A stretch of DNA of 64,000 bases from Thalassotalea profundi (GTDB taxonomy: Bacteria > Pseudomonadota > Gammaproteobacteria > Enterobacterales > Alteromonadaceae). Made by a program: the position numbers and the translations under genes. Every line of letters starts with the position of its first letter. The stretch's first letter is position 1. The stretch lies in contig NZ_BNAH01000009.1 in assembly GCF_014653195.1 (NCBI RefSeq), forward strand, positions 62,001 to 126,000. Reading direction: 5' to 3'. The notes under the pieces were generated by a model, which searched no databases, was not told the DNA's origin, and was given only the letters and a program-made list of their open reading frames with translations. Shown here one piece after another: positions 61,232 to 64,000 of the stretch.

Positions 61232-61636
61232 ATGAAAGCACAAGTAAAGTGGATTTCTGATGAAAAGTTTATTGGTACATCGGAAAGTGGACATAGTGTA
61301 GTATTTGACGCTGATGGTGGAAAAAATGCGCCAAGCCCACTTGAAAATATTTTACTCTCACTAGGCGGCTGTTCTTCAGTAGACGTCGTTAGTATCTTAA
61401 AAAAATCTCGTCAGAACATCTCAGATTGTACAGTTGAAATTAGTGCTGAGCGTGTTGATACCGTGCCGAGACTATTTTCAGATATACATCTACATTTTAT
61501 CATAACTGGAGAAGATGTAAGTGAAAAGCAGGTAGCGCGGGCAGTTGAGCTTTCAGCTGACAAATATTGTTCTGTAGCTTTAATGTTAAATAAAACAGTA
61601 AATATTACCCATAACTTTTCAATTAAAAATCACTAA
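61232..61636 (+). CDS. OsmC-family protein
   Basis: Thiol-dependent peroxidase-fold protein of 134 residues. The reactive cysteines lie at Cys47 (LGGCSSVDVV) and Cys113 (DKYCSVALML). This is the short YhfA-like subgroup rather than classical OsmC, which has a longer insertion. YhfA-like members have been linked to stress and redox responses. The gene faces prkB convergently. Confidence 0.88.
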   Translation: MKAQVKWISDEKFIGTSESGHSVVFDADGGKNAPSPLENILLSLGGCSSVDVVSILKKSRQNISDCTVEISAERVDTVPRLFSDIHLHFIITGEDVSEKQVARAVELSADKYCSVALMLNKTVNITHNFSIKNH

Positions 61637-61680
61637 AGCTAAATTTCAGTAACTCTTTCTTCTTAGAGAAAGAGTTTACA

Positions 61681-62580
61681 TTACAAATCACTCATCCAAT
61701 CTAGTTGCTTATTCGCAGCACTTTTCTTCGCCATAAGGTCCTTTATCATTGGGGTCAAAATTAACTCCATTGCTAAACCCATTTTCCCCCCCGGCACGAC
61801 TAATGTATTAATTCGTGACATGAATGCGCCTTGTATCATATTAAGATAATAAGGAAAATCAACTTGAATACCGTCACGACAGCGAATTACAACAAAACTT
61901 TCATCTAATGTTGGAATCGCCTTTGCACTAAAAGGGTTGGATGTATCTACTGTTGGTACCCGTTGAAAGTTAATATGAGTACGAGAAAACTGTGGGGTAA
62001 TATAAGAAATGTAATCTTCCATGCTCCTAACGATGCTTGCAGTTACGGCTTCTCTGCTATGCCCGCGCTGGTTAGTATCACGAATTATTTTTTGTATCCA
62101 TTCCAAATTTACAATTGGCACCATACCTATTAATAAGTCAACGTGACTTGCTACGTCATTCTTTTCTGTTACCACACCTCCATGCAAGCCTTCATAGAAC
62201 AATAAATCGGTACCTTCACCTACCTCTTCCCATGGGGTAAAAGTTCCCGGCATTTGATTATAAGGCACAGCCTCATCAAATGTATGCAAGTAACGTCGCA
62301 TTTGACCACGACCAGTTTCAGAATAATTTTTAAAAAGTTTCTCTAGCGCATCGAAATCATTAGCTTCGTCACCAAAATAGCTAATTCGTTTTCCACCTTC
62401 TTTAGCTTTACGTTTTTCAAGATCCATTTCTGGCCGAGAATAACGATGGAAGCTATCACCTTCTACTTTAGCAGAACGAACACCTAATGAGCGAAAGATA
62501 TGTTCAAAAGATTCCGTTGTGGTTGATGTACCCGCACCAGACGAACCTGTAACAGCAATTATAGGATTTCTTGATGACAT
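61681..62580 (-). CDS. prkB: Phosphoribulokinase-like kinase PrkB
   Basis: A 299-residue P-loop kinase with Walker A GSSGAGTSTT (about 12-21). It belongs to the PrkB branch, which is common in gammaproteobacteria without a Calvin cycle, so it should not be taken as evidence of carbon fixation. Typical parts are VEGDSFHRYSRPEMDLEKRKAKEGG, YFGDEANDFDALEKLF and LFYEGLHGGVVTEKND. The physiological substrate is unknown. It is convergent with OsmC and follows the alpha-operon terminator. Confidence 0.9.
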   Translation of the reverse strand: MSSRNPIIAVTGSSGAGTSTTTESFEHIFRSLGVRSAKVEGDSFHRYSRPEMDLEKRKAKEGGKRISYFGDEANDFDALEKLFKNYSETGRGQMRRYLHTFDEAVPYNQMPGTFTPWEEVGEGTDLLFYEGLHGGVVTEKNDVASHVDLLIGMVPIVNLEWIQKIIRDTNQRGHSREAVTASIVRSMEDYISYITPQFSRTHINFQRVPTVDTSNPFSAKAIPTLDESFVVIRCRDGIQVDFPYYLNMIQGAFMSRINTLVVPGGKMGLAMELILTPMIKDLMAKKSAANKQLDWMSDL

Positions 62581-62670
62581 TAATATACGCCTAACAAAAT
62601 ATGGACTAATGTTATACGAATTAACTTAGCTTAGGTCAAGTGATTGAAATCAATTTACCTTTCAAATACC

Positions 62671-62702
62671 CATAAAAAAACGGAGCTAAGTGCTCCGTTT
62701 TA
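62671..62702 (-). terminator. Terminator of the alpha ribosomal operon
   Basis: 10-bp perfect stem AAAACGGAGC/GCTCCGTTTT (62677-62686 with 62692-62701) with a 5-base loop, about 30 bases past rplQ. T-run on the minus strand. Confidence 0.9.
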
Positions 62703-62732
62703 AAATGTTGTAAAAACTTAGTTAGTAACTAA

Positions 62733-63140
62733 TTAAGCTTCTGCACTTGCTTCTTCAACCGTTTCAGCAATCTCTTCAACTGCCGGACGGTCTACAAGTT
62801 CAACATAAGCCATTGGCGCTTTATCACCAGTACGGAAACCGCATTTTAAAATACGTGTATATCCACCTGGACGTTCTTGGTAACGTTCACCAAGTTCGTT
62901 AAATAAAATACCAACAACTTCTTGATCACGTGTGCGTGCAAATGCTAAACGACGATTTGCTACGCTGTCGGTTTTGGCCAAAGTGATTAGTGGCTCAACA
63001 ACGCGACGTAGTTCTTTAGCTTTAGCAACAGTGGTTTTAATAACACCGTGCTTAACTAAAGAGCTTGCCATATTGCGGAACATCGCCTGGCGATGACTGC
63101 TATTACGGTTTAACTGGCGACCGCTTTTACGATGACGCAT
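62733..63140 (-). CDS. rplQ: 50S ribosomal protein L17
   Basis: Large-subunit protein at the peptide-exit side. The 135 residues begin [32 protein letters not shown], the invariant L17 start, and the C-terminal tail is acidic ([10 protein letters not shown]). It follows rpoA by 41 bases on the same strand and is the last gene of the alpha operon. Confidence 0.98.
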   Translation of the reverse strand: MRHRKSGRQLNRNSSHRQAMFRNMASSLVKHGVIKTTVAKAKELRRVVEPLITLAKTDSVANRRLAFARTRDQEVVGILFNELGERYQERPGGYTRILKCGFRTGDKAPMAYVELVDRPAVEEIAETVEEASAEA

Positions 63141-63181
63141 AAGTTAATCCTTCTCTCAACTATTAAAAAATGATGACCGAC

Positions 63182-64000
63182 TTAGTCGTTATCAGCAATG
63201 CTTTCAGGTGGCCAGTTTTCTAGGCGCATACCTAGAGATAAGCCACGAGACGCTAACACGTCTTTGATTTCCGTTAAAGACTTCTTACCTAAATTAGGCG
63301 TTTTAAGAAGCTCAACTTCTGCACGCTGTACTAAATCACCAATATATTGAATTGCTTCTGCTTTTAAACAGTTAGCTGAACGAACCGTTAGTTCTAAATC
63401 ATCGACAGGACGAAGTAAAATTGGATCAAATAGAGGTTTTTCCTCTTTTTGTTCTACTTCAGTCACATCGCGTAATTCAACGAACGCATCTAGCTGTTCT
63501 GCTAAAATGGTTGAAGCACGACGAATTGCCTCTTCTGGGTCCAATGTACCATTGGTTTCCATATCGAGAACTAATTTATCCAAATCTGTACGTTGTTCAA
63601 CACGCGCAGACTCAACATCATAAGCAATTCTAACAACAGGACTAAATGAAGCGTCAACTAACAAACGTCCTATTGCACGATCTTCTTCCTCGGCTTCGCG
63701 TCGAACTGAAGCAGGAACGTAACCACGACCCATTTCAGCTTTAATACGCATACTGATAGAACCATCACCTGTAAGATGACAGATAACATGCTCAGGGTTT
63801 GCGATAGTCACATCCCCATCATGTTGTATATCAGCTGCCGTTACAGGGCCTTCACCTGACTTAGTTAAGGTAAGAACTGCTTCATTTTTGCCTTCTAAAC
63901 CAATAGCAAGCCCTTTAAGATTCAATAGTATTTCAATGATGTCTTCTTGCACACCCTCTTTACTACTGTACTCATGTAATACACCATCAATTTCAACTTC
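63182..64000 (-). CDS. rpoA: RNA polymerase alpha subunit (5' end beyond window)
   Basis: Alpha subunit that dimerises to assemble the polymerase and contacts promoters and activators. The frame is open to base 64000, giving 272 residues of about 329, so roughly 55 N-terminal residues are outside. The visible part starts [20 protein letters not shown]. It runs through the N-terminal domain, linker ([20 protein letters not shown]) and C-terminal domain ([16 protein letters not shown] ... [32 protein letters not shown]), all nearly identical to E. coli. Confidence 0.98.
   Translation of the reverse strand, partial: EVEIDGVLHEYSSKEGVQEDIIEILLNLKGLAIGLEGKNEAVLTLTKSGEGPVTAADIQHDGDVTIANPEHVICHLTGDGSISMRIKAEMGRGYVPASVRREAEEEDRAIGRLLVDASFSPVVRIAYDVESARVEQRTDLDKLVLDMETNGTLDPEEAIRRASTILAEQLDAFVELRDVTEVEQKEEKPLFDPILLRPVDDLELTVRSANCLKAEAIQYIGDLVQRAEVELLKTPNLGKKSLTEIKDVLASRGLSLGMRLENWPPESIADND

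Noticed and set aside
61681..62580. Evidence for Calvin-cycle carbon fixation from phosphoribulokinase
   Set aside because: The protein belongs to the PrkB branch common in heterotrophic gammaproteobacteria, and no RuBisCO gene is present.

Overview
The window is AT-rich chromosomal DNA of a marine gammaproteobacterium of the order Alteromonadales, most like Colwellia or a close relative. I infer this from the gene content: FabY-type initiating ketosynthase, RraB, dimeric dUTPase, the Mpl/UbiX pair, the ast arginine-catabolism genes, and the alpha operon end (rpoA-rplQ) next to prkB. This is a judgement from remembered protein families, not a database match. No rRNA, tRNA, CRISPR array, prophage or insertion sequence was seen.

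Layout. 1-2777: an ABC ATPase (cut by the window edge), a HlyD/MacA-type adaptor and a YIP1 membrane protein. 3162-6190: fabY and a divergent GlxA-type AraC regulator. 6205-11858: a SqrR/BigR-like ArsR regulator facing a three-gene envelope operon (MMPL/RND pump, LolA-like periplasmic protein, outer-membrane barrel), with two matched operator dyads between them, then a lipoprotein. 12033-19615: housekeeping genes (dUTPase, mtnN, CobD-like, rhodanese, TRIC channel, rraB, tyrS, M23 peptidase). 20008-23784: two small proteins, an OmpA-family protein, and a divergent cfrX-cmpX-sigX-like operon. 23947-26987: an arsR/metal permease pair and a wrecked proS pseudogene. 27108-34003: ssb, a thioesterase, an amidohydrolase with a cytochrome c-rhodanese fusion, MAPEG and fadH. 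34313-43165: a Gre-like factor, a cytosolic zinc-binding chemoreceptor, yajR, uvrA, a split spermidine-synthase-like pair and paiB. 43599-53272: an FGE-sulfatase-fold protein, rluF, a beta-propeller amidohydrolase, ubiX, mpl and ycbX. 53390-60441: pabA, an HDOD protein, argD/astC, astA, astD and a DUF1338 protein. 60804-64000: a small unknown, OsmC, prkB, rplQ and rpoA (cut by the window edge).

The most interesting system is the SigX-type envelope-stress module. Its OmpA-family gene and its cfrX-cmpX-sigX operon are divergent, and each is preceded by the same promoter-like string: TAAAATGTGACTTT, exactly 13 bases, then CGTTA. This looks like one ECF sigma factor controlling both its own operon and the outer-membrane protein. 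The second is the SqrR-like regulator: its two cysteines have the spacing known for persulfide sensors, and it sits beside two copies of TACATTAG-N6-CTAATATA in front of a trans-envelope export operon rather than the usual sulfide-oxidation genes.
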